Origin: Psettodes erumei
Lineage: Eukaryota; Chordata; Actinopteri; Pleuronectiformes; Psettodidae
Length of the DNA: 64,000 bases
NCBI GenBank assembly: GCA_016785225.1
Contig: JAFBJZ010000952.1
Span: 6,732,501 to 6,796,500 of the forward strand
Direction of reading: 5' to 3'
The translations under genes and the position numbers were made by a program. Below, piece by piece: positions 1 to 12,486 of this stretch. The notes below the pieces were generated by a model. The model had not been told where the DNA came from and ran no database searches. It saw nothing but the letters and a program-made list of their open reading frames with translations. The stretch's first letter is position 1. Each line of letters opens with the position of its first letter.

Positions 1-840
1 CTTTGAAGGTCCAAACAGTAATATTTAATGACTATACAGATTACTGGAGTGGTCACATATTTATGTGTAATGTAACCTTTTGTTTGTACTGATGTAAACA
101 CATTCTAACAGCATCAGAACTGCAGATGCTGTCTCATATGTAATGATGAACCTGATGATCTATTGTAAAAGTATTGATATGTAGTTTCCATTGAGCTACA
201 GGTTGTGAAAAAGTGATGGAACTAGAGGGAAAACCATCAATTTGAGCTATTTTGATGATTTTCAAATTTTCGTGTTTCATGTTTTGTGTCAGTCAAGCAG
301 CTGCTATCAAAATCTCATGGTTGTCATTTTCATTTTCAGTCACTGAAGCCTTAAATTTGGAAATATGAGTATTTCATCCGACAACAGGAAAATTAATAAA
401 ACTGACACTAGCGACTACAAGCTGATCTATGAGGCAGTTTGAGTATGATCAATAACTCTGAGGACACTTAAGGTGCAACGGGTCGTCGCTCAGCACTTAG
501 ACATCATTATCTCTTATTGACTGACTATCGATCAGCTCAGCCAGAGGGAGTCAATAGAAGCATAACAGACAGAATTTGATAGACTATGTAAAGTCAGTAA
601 AAAGTATTTTAACTTGATGACATGAAAGAACAAGGTTCTCTCAGCCTGATTTCCCCCTATCCCTGCAGATATATTTGTCCTTTCTTACTATTTGCCTTTG
701 TTTTTTGCATGCATTTTGCAACCACAATAACACTAACAAAATTGATGTAATTTATGTAAACAAAGTCTGTGTGTGTTTGTATCGATATATGTGTATGTAC
801 AGTGTACTGCTCTTAATGTGGGCTTGAGCTTGTTAGTTGT
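1..840. other. AT-rich non-coding sequence
   Basis: No open frame of note, no microsatellite longer than a few units and no recognisable mobile element. It reads as unique intronic or intergenic sequence. Confidence 0.6.
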
Positions 841-844
841 ACTA

Positions 845-1045
845 ATTACTCCAAACAGCACAATGGATCTTTTTAGCCTGAGGGGCGTAGTCACTATGAC
901 CTCCCTGTGTGCTGGAGCTCAGTGGTCCTGGGGGGTATTTAGGAGGTAAACATGTTGACTGCACCTCTACCCTGCCATACCACCATCCATTTACTTCCCC
1001 ACATGTGCAATTAAGGAGCCACTAGCTAATTTGGGGTTGGTGCAT
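845..1045. promoter_or_regulatory. candidate non-coding regulatory block
   Basis: Unique, repeat-free sequence of balanced composition between AT-rich flanks. It holds a palindromic E-box, CACATGTG (1000-1007), directly followed by CAATTAAG, a homeodomain-type core, and further TAATT cores nearby. This clustering is what non-coding elements near developmental genes often look like. The call is inference, since conservation could not be tested. Confidence 0.25.
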
Positions 1046-1119
1046 ATATGTAAATGAAAGGCAAACAAAAGGAATGGGTGATGGATGGCAAGAAAGGGGG
1101 CTTGGGCAGGGTCCGTGTG

Positions 1120-1400
1120 GGACACTTAGCACCGCGACACTAATTAAAAAGCCATAGATCCGAGAGCACCGAGGTAACTCATTAGCTGCAACCTGCTACC
1201 AAGCCACACGGCGCACTCAGCGCCAATGCTAGCGCGTTGTAAAAGAAGGAAAGCCACATAGGGAAAGAACAGTAAGAGAATGATGGACGTGGGCATTGTG
1301 CTGGAGTGAGGTGTTCATGTGGGCATATAAGAGCTTGCAGCCAAATTAGCCTGGTTGCATTAGCCCTCCTGTGCCATTACCCATTAGTTTAGTGCAGGGG
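1120..1400. promoter_or_regulatory. candidate non-coding regulatory block
   Basis: Unique sequence with CpG-containing stretches and several homeodomain-type cores: TAATTA at 1141-1146, then CATTAG and AATTAG-type cores to about 1390. There is no repeat structure and no coding signal. A short frame overlapping its right end (1473-1697) runs into a CA repeat and is not a gene. Confidence 0.28.
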
Positions 1401-1908
1401 GTAGAAAGCTGAAGAAAGGTTACCATAAGCATGGCAATTAGGGCTATAATAGGATAAACAACAACCTGGCCGATGGAGGGAGTGAAGCAGAACACGGTGC
1501 AGGGAATGATTATAGAGAACGAGTGTGTGGAGGTGGGTGACTTTAGCTATATTGATCTGTGGCCCTGCAGTGGAGGGAGCAGAAAGTGTCACCCGGCCTG
1601 CCCGGCTTCTCTACAGTCAGTGTCGAAAACACACACACACAAAGAGATGTACACAGACACAGTCTTATCCTCACATAACTGGATGAACTGTATGTGACGT
1701 GTGCGTACAGTACACAATGTAGCCTATGTGTATGACCCCTCTCCACAAGTGTGTTTCTCCCCTGGCGATTCATTTCATCTCAGTATGAATTGTCACGGTC
1801 TTTCCCCTGCTGCTCTTTATAAAACACAGCCATCTCCTAACATTTACTTCATCGTTTAACAACAAAACAACCAGAAATACCGTTTTCATAGAAGAGAGCC
1901 AGGAAAAG

Positions 1909-1925
1909 AAAAAAAAAAAAAAAAA
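1909..1925. repeat. (A)17 homopolymer
   Basis: A run of 17 adenines. No SINE body with pol III boxes could be recognised to its left, so it is listed only as a simple repeat. Confidence 0.9.
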
Positions 1926-2042
1926 CAGGAGGGAGAAACAAGTGCTGTAGGATCAATGGTGCAAAAAATTGTTTTTATCGAATGCTGCGTGGCTCACATT
2001 TCCTGCAGACACAGATAAGAGAATGAGAGTAAGCGAAACCTC

Positions 2043-2044
<2 letters not shown>

Positions 2045-2076
<32 letters not shown>
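2045..2076. repeat. (TG)16 microsatellite
   Basis: Perfect dinucleotide run. The open frames crossing it (1994-2209 minus) are poly His-Thr artefacts. Confidence 0.95.
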
Positions 2077-2077
<1 letters not shown>

Positions 2078-4400
2078 TTGGGTAAGAGAAAGGGGGGCAA
2101 GAAAATAAATGAGATTATTGATGTTACATGTCAAATATAATTGCTGAGATTTGAGCAAAGAGGAGGAGAGGGAAGGCTGATGGGCTCGCTGATCCGTGGA
2201 ATGCTTCATTTGAGAGAAAGGCCAACAAGTCGCAGAATTTGGATTGTGACCTCAGGTGCGCGTGTGATACTGTGGGGGAATGAGATCGCTTAGCCTGAAA
2301 CCTAAGTTGTTGACTTTTAAACTTTAGACACACACAAAAACACACGCACATCTCTGGCCTGCATGTCATAATGCAGAGACAAGGTGTCACAGTCCGTCAA
2401 ATGTAATATGTTTTGATGTTTGCCTGTGCATGTACTCCTGATTTTTCACCTTTCAGGTCAAATTGTCCATATCAAATTCGTTCAGGCTTTAAAATACACA
2501 TGTTGCATTTCCCCTGTGGATCAAGTTTTAATAAGAGAAGAGTTGAATAGCAACTAGTGTATGCCTACACAAGCCTTGTAGCAGTACAGAATCTGCATAT
2601 GAGATGAGAAAAAGAAAATCACGGATTCACAGATTTGGATGACTGCGGTTTAAGGAAGATTTCCTGCTTAACTTTGGAGGAGTAATTTCAGGTTAATTTC
2701 CTGATCAGCTGGAGAGAAAGAGAAGCCGCCTGCTGCGCTACCTTACAAAAACCTTTTAAGACTGGATAAAATTATCTGAATCCAGAGCGTCCCAGAAGTC
2801 TACTCATTACACCCGATACAATCAATCACGCCTTTCCAGTTAGAGACTGAAAATAAGATGAAATGGATACAGCAAAAGTTTAGATAAAGATAGATAAATA
2901 GATGGATGAATGGATATGTGTGTGTATTTGAATATGTGTGTGTTTTGGATAGCATTAAATGAGAAGTCCCATAGCTGGTGGCTGCAGTCCCAAAGAGAGA
3001 GATGTTCAGAGACTGTATGAAATTAAAGATCATCTGCAAGGCCAAATGGACATCTGGCCCATGTGTGTGTGTGTACCCACTCACAAAGAGACATTCAGAG
3101 GTCTCATGGCTCCAGAGAGGTCTGGGCTTCAGGATGGAGTCGAAAATCTCATCTCATTCACAAAGCAAACATTCCAACTTTGCAGCGCTTTTCAACACTT
3201 TCCACTAATTCTGCTCATTTCCAGTGCTACATCGTCTTCATAAGTAAACAGCTGCTTTCTACTCGAGGAAAATCTTGAATCCTGACTTATCCCTCTGAAA
3301 AGGTAACATTTTCCAGCTCAGTGGCCAAGATGGCCCTGTGGCTCTATCATTATTTAAATGTCAAATGTCAGCATCAGCTTCGAGGAAGAATATGTTTGTG
3401 GCAGTGGAGGAAAGCTATAAAGAGACAACAGAGAGAATTAGATGGGTGCCTGATTTCTCAACACATATGTTTAATAAGACACAAGCAGGCCGAGAACATA
3501 GTTCTATTTCCTGCTACATATTTTTTACTGTAGCAAAATATACAAAAAGTCATTTTTTTTAAATTGAGAAAAAGCAAATGAGTGATCCCTCAAAATGTGT
3601 AATTAAAACCATATCAAATCTTATGTCGAACAATATTTTCTTTCAAGGGAGCATTGATATTTAAACAATAAAAAATTAAATAGAAACGCCAAAAAGGCTA
3701 GAGACACTAAAATCAGTAAGCCCTTAAGTACAAGAGTAAGTAAAGTGTTGAATATAATCATGTGGTTAACAGAGTACACAGAAACACGACTGAGAACAGC
3801 TCTCCTTCCTTTATACTGCTACGGAAATTGTGCGTCTCTCAACAAGCTTGTGTGTGGCTGTGTTCGTCTGTGTGTCACTGTGTCTTTTTTTCCCTCCCTG
3901 TGCGTCTGTCTGCGGAGCACGTGCTGTCCATCCCCAGCTGAAGCTGGCCAATTTGGAATAGGATCCCAAACGTAGTCAGCTCCCCCTGCCAAGTCTCTCA
4001 TATTTTCAAGCTGACCGTTTTATGGCAAGATCTGTAAAAGAAGCCCTCCATCTTGGCCTTGAGTTCACACCATCCCCATAAATACTGAACTCTGGACAAC
4101 AGGGCACAGGGGTCAAGCCAGATTGACGAGAGCAGTTAGCTGTTGGAGAACATCTTCATGCCAAATGGTTTTTTTTGATTTCTTTTATCTATCATAGGAG
4201 ACTTTAATTCCTTTTTTACTTCCAGTATTCAGAGCACACAGGGACAACACAAAACTACTGCAGCTGTGTTAATAGTGAGCTGTAATTGTATGCCAGCCAT
4301 GGCTTTAAGTGTTGCATTTTAGACTTGGCAGACATGTATTCCGTCAGACTTCTCACTCCCCACCCATCCCTTTCTGTCTACAAACACTCCAGACTCCTTC
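2077..4400. other. unique non-coding stretch with no gene seen
   Basis: Several overlapping short frames (2800-3975) lack splice-site support and consistent codon use. A degenerate GATA/GATG run lies at about 2884-2920. Nothing else is recognisable. Confidence 0.55.
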
Positions 4401-4405
4401 GAGAA

Positions 4406-4423
4406 TATGTGTGTGTGTGTGTG
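4406..4423. repeat. short (TG)n microsatellite
   Basis: About eight TG units, followed by unique sequence. Confidence 0.85.
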
Positions 4424-5181
4424 CGTATTCAGATGCTGGTCGAGAATGTATCTAATGACTCCAGTGCTGCCCTATCAATCAACCGCCTAGTGTGGACAGT
4501 GAAAATCAATGGTTCCACACAGAGCTACCTGAGGTCCCCCACACTTCATTTGTCATAACCGCTCGATACGTCAATGGGCAGAAACGACACACACATTTCA
4601 GTCGGGAGGCTATTGGTGAGCATGGCGGGTGTAAATCTTTTTGGTTTTTTCCCGATGACTGTGAACTTCTCCATCGAAAAAGCCGCACCGTGTTGAGTCA
4701 AAGATCACCTATTCAAGACTGCGGCTGAAGTCTTTCTTTCATTGATAATTCATTCATCTGTTCTCTTTGTTCCCCGTGGCCTCTCATATTTTGTGTGCAT
4801 GATCTTTCTTTGATAGATTCAATTTTTCTTCCTTTCCCTGTCTACATTTCTCCCTCATGTTCCCTCCTTCTAGCTCCCGACTCTCTTCTCTCTGGGCGCT
4901 TATTGACATTTCCCTGCTAACCTTCTCTTTTACGCTCACCTTAATGTGCGCTGCCTTATCAGATGCGCAGGTGGTGTGGAGTTTCATTCAACCTCACTCC
5001 CTACTCTCCTCCTTTCCCCCAGGTTATTCATCCCTCCTTCCTGTGCTCTGAAAGTCAAGCTTGCCTTTACAAAACCCCTGCGGTCTTATCTGGGAGACCC
5101 CGTGACCCCATAGTCACTGCAGCAGCCGGTGGGAGAGAATGGAGACCACAGCTCCTCTGGGAGGAGGACAACGGGACCAAG

Positions 5182-5294
<113 letters not shown>

Positions 5295-5409
5295 CAGTGC
5301 AATTGGAGCAGTCTATTTACTGTCCAACTGTCTAAACACTAGTGATAACATACAGTGGTGCAGCAGTAGGCAGTGCTCCTGGGACAGTGCTTATGCTGCT
5401 CAACATGGG

Positions 5410-5690
5410 GTGAAACAGAAACTACAGGGGTAGCAACTAACAATATTTATTTATTTTCATTATCATTTAATCCATTGCTTATTTATTTTCTAAAATTAAC
5501 TGATTTATTAGTCTGTCTTCAAAATGGCATGGTTTTCCAGAGCCCCCCTCTTTTCTTTCCAACAGTCCCAGTGAAATTTAATTTATGAAGAAAGGTTTAT
5601 GCTTGATAAATAACCAAAACGATTAATCAGTTTGCTTGTCAGGGTTCTGCTGATAGAACTACTAAATTAATTGATTAATCATCTTAGCAC
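5410..5690. mobile_element. degenerate 'GATTAAT' AT-rich dispersed repeat, copy 1
   Basis: Begins with a segment of the type TAACAATATTTATT...TTTTCATTATCATTTAATCC and ends with ACGATTAATCAG and ATTGATTAATCATC. The same vocabulary recurs at 13497-13690. I recognise this pattern as a short non-autonomous dispersed element common in teleost genomes. Family name, class and exact termini are uncertain, and it has no coding capacity. Confidence 0.5.
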
Positions 5691-5693
5691 TAA

Positions 5694-5960
5694 AAAAAAC
5701 ACTGCCAACTTTGGTGCGGCCATTTACTAGGTACACTGATTAAGACCCACATGAATTTTGCAGCACTTAACAATTCAATAATTAAATAGAAATTTGAAAT
5801 ACTTTTTTAAACTTAGAAACTGTAAATATGAGTGGGACAGTTGACAACACTGAGACCTTAATATTTTTCACTTGGGTGATTTTTTTTTGCTCATTTGTCA
5901 AAGAGCCAGGGAACTGCTTTGATACTGTGTGATGGAATCCCCCATTTCCTCCCTGTGACC
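5694..5960. other. AT-rich non-coding sequence
   Basis: No gene, microsatellite or clear element seen. It separates the dispersed repeat from the next TG tract. Confidence 0.5.
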
Positions 5961-5968
5961 TTTGTTTA

Positions 5969-5971
5969 TGT

Positions 5972-6008
<37 letters not shown>
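5969..6008. repeat. imperfect (TG)n microsatellite
   Basis: TG run with a TTTG interruption and a TATG variant near its 3' end. A (CA)n tract of opposite orientation follows 111 bp downstream. Confidence 0.92.
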
Positions 6009-6011
<3 letters not shown>

Positions 6012-6119
6012 ATGGTCTTTGTCACAGTCTCTGCAGGTGCACATATCCTATATTCATATCCTTATTCTATTCTGGCAAAGGGAGCTCCCCAAGGGGGGCA
6101 CCTGCCACCAGACCACAGT

Positions 6120-6145
6120 CACACACACACACACACACACACACA
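6120..6145. repeat. (CA)13 microsatellite
   Basis: Perfect CA run, the inverted counterpart of the TG tract at 5969-6008. More CA-rich sequence follows at 6264-6300. Confidence 0.93.
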
Positions 6146-6309
6146 ATGCTTTTGAGAGGCTGCATTCCTGCCCATTTCCTCTCCCATTCTCTTTTTTTCT
6201 CTCTTTAGTAGCTTCATTGACAACTATAAAGGTATGCGTCTCTTCCTCTCTCAGACATTATAGCACACACCACACATGCACGCACACGTACACACACACA
6301 GATGTTGAT

Positions 6310-6645
6310 TAATAAAGAAAACAATGGGGAAAATCTGCATGGAGGAACGGGAAAGAAACCAAAGGGAATATAAAAGAGCTACAATGATATAAATAGGTAC
6401 TGAAAATTCAGTGAATCATAGAGCTCAACAATGAAGGTTTCTAGACAAATTGAAAAGTGATCAGTTGCTAAGTAATGATTAAATGCAATTAGGAAAAGAA
6501 AATACAAGATTTAAAAGCACCACACATCATAAGAATTGTTGGGAAAGAGGTCAAACTTTATTTTACCTATATGACATAACTCATAAAACCGGACCGTGCT
6601 AAAATGTCTTCATATATGACTATTTAAGGTCATACATTCCAAAAT
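6310..6645. other. AT-rich non-coding sequence
   Basis: Adenine-rich unique sequence with no gene or element seen. Confidence 0.5.
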
Positions 6646-6649
6646 GGTG

Positions 6650-6800
6650 AGATGGGCAGAGATAGACAGACAAGGCCTGGCGGCTGCAGCCCAGTGTATT
6701 TATAGGTATTATCACCCACTCTGTAATGCTGGCGATGTACGGCGAAAGCGTGCTATTAGGTTACAGCAGTAGAATGACATCACATCAAAACGAGAAGGAC
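6650..6800. promoter_or_regulatory. candidate non-coding regulatory block
   Basis: About 150 bp of unique sequence with CpG dinucleotides retained (GGCGATGTACGGCGAAAGCG around 6730-6750) inside otherwise CpG-poor flanks. Unusual CpG retention and lack of repeats suggest constraint, but this is inference. Confidence 0.25.
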
Positions 6801-7750
6801 AGATGATCAAGACATTACGGTTGCTCACAAAACTTTTCTTCGGTTGCCCTTTTTGGAGCAAAACATCCTCACTCCAGGTCTGATGTCAGATCCTTTTTGA
6901 AAACTGAATTTGGGAAACAGTGAGCTCATTTCTACATACACATCAAGGCCAGTTCCTTTACAGCCACCTACAGGGGTTTTATTTATTTATTCTTCTTGAC
7001 AAGCTGTTTACAGAGTGTGTAAACCTGCTGTTTTCACCAAGTCTCAGCCAAGTACACAAGGAAAAATGATGGAGAGGGGATTGACAGAAAAGCGTCAGGC
7101 TCTGTGATATCGAGCAAACCCTCTCTGCTTGAGGGGTGCAGCAATTTCCTGATTACAAAGTATTTGGTCCTGTGAAAGGAGAAATAAGTGCATTGATACT
7201 GAGCTGTGCCCAAAGTGCAACATGCGACAAAGTTAAAAGTTTCTGCTTAACTAACAGCCAACATAGTGCACCTCAGGACTTTATTTGAAAGAGGTCAAAA
7301 TGAAATACATAATGATTGCAGTTTACTCTGATGTTTCCTTCAAAAAGAAATTGCTATTGCTGTTAATTGCTTAACAAATACTTCAAACAAACTCCTGAAC
7401 TCCAGAGATACTTCATCTCTGCATGGACGATGGCATGCAAACAGATAAAGAATGACAATCTATCTACACAGCTATAACTACACAAAATATATCTTCACAA
7501 GAGAAGGTACCATTACTGAAAACACTGTATTAACAAACATTTAAAGTAACAGTTCACTATTTAGGAAATTCATGTATTCAAAAGGTTTTGAGCATTTGAA
7601 GAGCTAAAAGGACATCGTGTACCATGTCATCTCTGTGTATATACAATTCATTCTGATGCAAGTTTAAGAGCAACAACTATCAGACTTTGACAGTCTGGTA
7701 AGACCAACGCACATAAGGACAGACAGAGGAATATTAAGAGGACAACAAAG
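6801..7750. other. unique non-coding stretch with no gene seen
   Basis: No long frame on either strand, no tandem repeat and no known element. AT-rich intronic or intergenic sequence. Confidence 0.55.
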
Positions 7751-7758
7751 AAAGGAAG

Positions 7759-7777
7759 GAGAGAGAGAGAGAGAGAG
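7759..7777. repeat. (GA)n microsatellite
   Basis: Nine to ten GA units. A CT tract of the opposite sense lies 135 bp downstream. Confidence 0.88.
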
Positions 7778-7911
7778 CTGAAGGCAGGGGGCGAGAGCCT
7801 GAAGCGGCATTATGCAGGAAGTCACAATTTGGTTGTCACAGAGTGCTCTATAATCTACACCTCATTCTGCAGCCATGGTTTGCCTGTTGGACACTAACCA
7901 AGGGCTTGCTC

Positions 7912-7931
7912 CTCTCTCTCTCTCTCTCTCT
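7912..7931. repeat. (CT)10 microsatellite
   Basis: Perfect CT run complementary to the GA tract at 7759-7777. Confidence 0.88.
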
Positions 7932-8600
7932 TCCTGTGCGTCTACGTGTGTGCAGTGCATACTTGCGTCTGGTGTCTAATGGGGGATAGTGTTTCGGTGC
8001 ACGCATAATGTAAGCTTGTTTTTGTGGGGGTCAATCTATGTTGACATTTAAGACAGTTTTTTCCCCAATTAACACACCCTTTATGTTTGTCACACAACTA
8101 CCTGCTTGACACAAAAGCAAAGACAAGACAATTTTTGGTTCTCATACGTAATCTTATTTACACAATTCATTTTTAACATTTGTTACGCTACATGACAGTT
8201 ATATTCTCCAATATTTGTGCACTTATAGTGCCCCTTCTCAGAACTTGCGTTCAAGCGCATGTTTAAGTCCATGTGAAGACAAAGCTTCTCTGTATAAAAC
8301 CAAAGAGCAATATGTGAGTGCATGATAACCAGGCATCGAACCGGCCAGTTTGTTACTGAGACCTGGGGATCTGTGAAACAGCCGAGACGCCAGCACAGAT
8401 TAGGCTGACATGTTTGCAAAGGGGCACCAAAAGTCCACATATACACACCCGTGCACATGCACACCAGTGACATCATAATCCAGACAGCCAAAAGTTTTGA
8501 CTTGACTACAAAAAAAATGTTGCACGGAGGTTAAAGACACCATAAAAAGGAGGGTGTTTTTGTGTTAGTTGGACACACATTACACTTGGATCTGTGGATG
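7932..8600. other. unique non-coding stretch
   Basis: A 102-codon minus frame (8183-8491) shows no family resemblance, no splice-site support and mixed composition. I do not regard it as a gene. Confidence 0.5.
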
Positions 8601-8601
8601 T

Positions 8602-8604
<3 letters not shown>

Positions 8605-8641
<37 letters not shown>
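8605..8641. repeat. (AC)18 microsatellite
   Basis: Perfect run preceded by TACATA. It gives His-Thr or Cys-Val artefact frames on both strands. Confidence 0.95.
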
Positions 8642-8644
<3 letters not shown>

Positions 8645-9028
8645 TGCAATCCATACACCGAAGATCCAGTTAAAGGATGCAGTAGCTAAACACCCAGACA
8701 GAAGACAAGTCTTGCCTTTCACCAAAACACTAAAGGTTCTCTGTCTTTTCAACTATTAGCCCAGGGGCCAACAGATATGTTGTTAATGGCTAAAATAAAT
8801 GGTTCTCCAATCACGGAGGACGAGTGGTGAAGGTTATCATCCCTGGTGTGGGGAGAGAGGGAGAGACAGCCTAATTCCTTCCAGCTGCAAGGTTCTGTGA
8901 GTGTGTGTGTGTGTGGCAGTGACTGAATGTTCAGGGGCTAAAATGACAGATTTACTTGGCCCCTTAAACGCACCAGACAGACCAGGCTGCATGTACTGTA
9001 AGAGAGGCCTTGTTAGAAGAAGACGAGA

Positions 9029-9056
9029 CTCAGACCAGACCAAACCAGACCAGACC
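9029..9056. repeat. short CAGAC-type pentamer repeat
   Basis: Tandem units of the type CAGAC/CAGAC/CAAAC/CAGAC/CAGAC. Small and imperfect. Confidence 0.6.
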
Positions 9057-10270
9057 GTGGGTATGTGTGTGTTCGAGCGTGTGTGTGCGTGCATGTTTGA
9101 GTAATCCCTTTGTTGATTTAAACAAAGGTATTGAGTCTCTTATTATCACTTCATGTATTACTGCTCATAAGAATCACATGGCACTGAGACATTGTATGCA
9201 CTTGACACGTTTTCTTGTATGAGCGTGCTTAATTTAAATTTTGCAGCCACATTCGACACAGATACTGTCCACACACACACTTTTTCTCCCAAGTCCACTT
9301 AATCCATTTCCTCACTTATGTAGTTACAGTAGTGGGACCGCCACAACCTCTCCTGCAAAGCCCACCTTGTGGCGAGAGGCACCTAGTTCACAGCCTCGCA
9401 CAAACACATAAACACACACACACTAAGTGGGTTTCCCAGACCCATACGTTTCTCTTGGCCAATGCTAGCCCAATGCATATACTGTATGAGTGAGGTTGGC
9501 AGCACTCACCGTACGGAAGCCACACATTTGGACAGGGGGAGGAGGAAGGAGTGGGGAAGAGAGGGAGGGAGAGGAGAGGGATGATGAAAAGGTTGAAGAG
9601 ATTCTCAGATAACGGTCTGTGTTGCTTTATCGAGCAGGGAGTGGCAAATATGACCTACCATCAGCATTTGTAATGAGGTGACATTTGGTGGTCTCTCTTT
9701 TCGTTTGATATTTGGTTTGTTTTTTCTGAGGTATTGGCATCAAATTGTTTTGTCCACCCAATAGTCAAACACACAAACTCACAAGTTTTGGCAATAAATT
9801 TTCCATTGATCGACTTCTTAAGCTCAACTGTCAAACCCACCGTAACTCTGACATTTCCATTTGCCCTTCTCTGTTGTGACTGCTTCCATGATGTTCAGTA
9901 GTCCAAGAATACTACATTGTCCGTTGCCAGAACCACACAGGCCTGCACATACAAACTCAGTTGCTTTGGTGTGAGGAGACTATGAGCTCATAATACCTGG
10001 GGATACAGATCTCAATGCTAACCTTCAGAACAGTCAAATATGGAAGAACACACACATACACACACGAGCCCCAAAGTACACATTTTAAGGCACATACTGT
10101 ACATTTGGCCCCTCGACATGTATGCATATCTGTAGACACAAAGAAAAAGAAAAAAAAGACAGAGGGGGAGCGCAGAAGAAAATGCAAAGGGTATAATTTT
10201 CTACAATCAGTCTCCGCTTGAAACAAGCAATTAGGGGGAATGTGCAGAGCATCCCCTTATGCTGGGGGAG
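9057..10270. other. non-coding stretch with minor simple repeats
   Basis: Includes a purine-rich segment (about 9537-9600) and short CA-rich patches. No convincing coding or RNA gene. Confidence 0.5.
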
Positions 10271-10275
10271 GCTCA

Positions 10276-10296
10276 GTGTGTGTGTGTGTGTGTGTG
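10276..10296. repeat. (GT)10 microsatellite
   Basis: Perfect short run. Confidence 0.88.
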
Positions 10297-10299
10297 CCC

Positions 10300-11700
10300 G
10301 TATTTGTGGGGACCTTTCTTCTCCTCCTCTAGTTCTTTCTTGTGGTTGGGTAGGGTGGTTCAGGGGCAGTGCACAGCAAATTTGATAATTCCACCACCAA
10401 ATGGGCCAGAGCATGCCCTCATGTCACGGCTATCCCATACAGCCCCACAGTAGAGTTTATCTGTTGTACTCATTGAAAAACACAAACAGTGTGCACCAAG
10501 CAGGTGCTCGAGTGCATCAGAGGATAATTACCCTCCATCGCCGTCTCGGTGGCTCGCTTAGGTTACTTATCATGAGATGAGAGTTCAGTTTTTCTTGACA
10601 TTTGATAAATGTTTTGGGTAAATAACAATAAATAATGCAAGAAATACTAGACTTATTAGTATAATGTAGTCAACTTTAATGGCTAAATGAGATACAGCAT
10701 TTTCTCAACCAAATCATTTACTGTGTGAAATATTAGTGACAAATGTAACATAGTAACGGTGAATGAAAGACAACACAAAAAAGTCTCCCGGAGTAGGAAA
10801 TATCAAATAAATACATTAATGGATATTTTTAAGGGAATACAAATATTTGGAGGTTTTGGATTGGGGCGGTTATTTGTTATCAAATAAGAAGAGGAGAAGG
10901 GAAGTGAAGCAATGACACAAGACAAGCAGAACAGAAATATATTGTCTGAGACAGCCATGACAGTAAATTGGGGAAACACAAGACTTAATCCCAGAGGTGG
11001 AGTTACCTCCTTCAGGTTCTTTCAGGAGGAAAAAGAACAGAGCACGCTCTTTTATCTGTGTGGTCCAGCGGCTCAGCTTTCTCTCCCTCTGTCTGTCTCT
11101 GCCCCTCCATCCCTCCTGCTATGCCTCGTTCACAGTTCACAGATGCGGCTTGTTCTCTGTTCAGGTATAGTGTGTGTATGTGCGTGTGAAGTTTGATCTC
11201 CTCCCTCGAGATACCCCTTTGCCCCTGAAGTCACCTGTGTGACCTATCCTTCCTATTAGCACCATCGCTATTTATGTTCATCCTTAACCTTAAATTCACA
11301 CGAAAAGCCCGTCTCCACATCTGATTTTCCTTGATATTCATCACCATTTTAGTTATCCGGTGACCTTTAACCTTTCTCCCCACAGGTTTGGGAATCCATC
11401 ACATGCAAACGCAGAACATGTGAGGTAACAGGATACGTGGCGGCTGCTATCAGCTTGCAGCCTTGTCTGTCTACAGAACAGACACCAGTGTTTGTCCTCC
11501 AGATCGCTTCAATACGTTTTCCTATCCAAAGTACACAGTGGCAGGATCTTACATTGCTAAAAACTCGCATTCTCTGGTTTGATTATTTTCCTACAGGGGA
11601 CTTCTGCCTAACACAAGTGTATGTGTGAGGCTGTATGTTTATGTTAGATTAATTATGAGGGCCTGTGTGTCTGTAGGAAGGACTGATTGTGTACATGTGT
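10300..11700. other. non-coding stretch with no gene seen
   Basis: AT-rich from 10560 to 10900, then mixed composition. Frames here lack coding signatures. A TGACCTTTAACC sequence (11360-11371) is a weak direct-repeat-1-like nuclear-receptor motif. Confidence 0.5.
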
Positions 11701-11704
11701 CTGA

Positions 11705-11708
<4 letters not shown>

Positions 11709-11748
<40 letters not shown>

Positions 11749-11762
11749 GTGTGCGTGTGTGC
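11709..11762. repeat. (GT)n microsatellite with GC variants
   Basis: About 27 units, with GTGC interruptions near the 3' end. The interruptions keep the purine-pyrimidine alternation. Confidence 0.95.
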
Positions 11763-12189
11763 AGCGTCCAGGGGCCAGGTTTATTGAAAGTCGCCGTCCC
11801 TCAGATAAACATACAAGCGCCTACAAGATTCTCCACAGAGGAACAAGGTGTCATGGGAGGTGCAGAGCAAATAATCGTCAGAGATCGGGGTTAGAAGAAA
11901 AGTGCGGAGAAGAGAATACCGTCGAAAACAACATGAGAGAAAAATAAACGGCAGGTGTTTGAGAGGATTTGGTGTAGCACTTGCAAAAACGGGAAACTGG
12001 TTCACGCGGATGAGGAATTCCACATTCTTGGGAATGGACGACCGTCGGGGCTAGTCGGAGGAGCAAAGCAGGAGGGGAGACTAAACGAAAACCTTTCTCT
12101 ATTGTTATGGTACTCTCCTTCTCTTGCTTGGAAAAACAGGGGTAATTCAATAAACATTTACCGCTTGAACAAGAGGGGGCTTCCTCCTG

Positions 12190-12410
12190 CTGCAGCCTAC
12201 AGAGCTGGGGAGAGCTACACATCCAAATGGCAGCTGGACTGAGGGCTGGCTGGGTTGTGCTCCGTGGGCCAGTATTAAAATGAAGTGCTTGTGGCTGGTG
12301 TGCAGAGAGCGAGGCATCTGATATGGGGTCTGTAAATGGGAGCAGTAAAGGAGGGAGACTCATTCCACCTCCTCATTTGGGGGAATTACGGTGACAAAGA
12401 GCAGGCCCAG
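12190..12410. promoter_or_regulatory. candidate non-coding regulatory block
   Basis: Unique sequence between two microsatellites, with E-box-like CAGCTG and mixed GC content. A 161-codon minus frame (11878-12363) covers it, but its product is low-complexity Ser/Pro-rich with no family resemblance, so a non-coding reading is preferred. Confidence 0.22.
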
Positions 12411-12444
12411 CAAAACCAGCAGCATCCTGCCATACGTGCGCATG

Positions 12445-12448
<4 letters not shown>

Positions 12449-12482
<34 letters not shown>
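12449..12482. repeat. (CA)17 microsatellite
   Basis: Perfect run, preceded by GCGCATGCTCG. Confidence 0.95.

Positions 12483-12486
<4 letters not shown>

Noticed and set aside
6209..6231. 23-nt exon-like segment after CTCTTTTTTTCTCTCTTTAG and before GTATGC
   Set aside because: Too short to score. The pyrimidine tract is part of low-complexity sequence beside microsatellites.
9508..9560. Strong minus-strand donor ACG|GTGAGTGC
   Set aside because: No acceptor within reach. The upstream sequence is a long pyrimidine stretch with no AG.
11878..12363. 161-codon minus-strand frame
   Set aside because: Ser/Pro-rich, no recognisable family, no splice context, overlaps unique non-coding-looking DNA.
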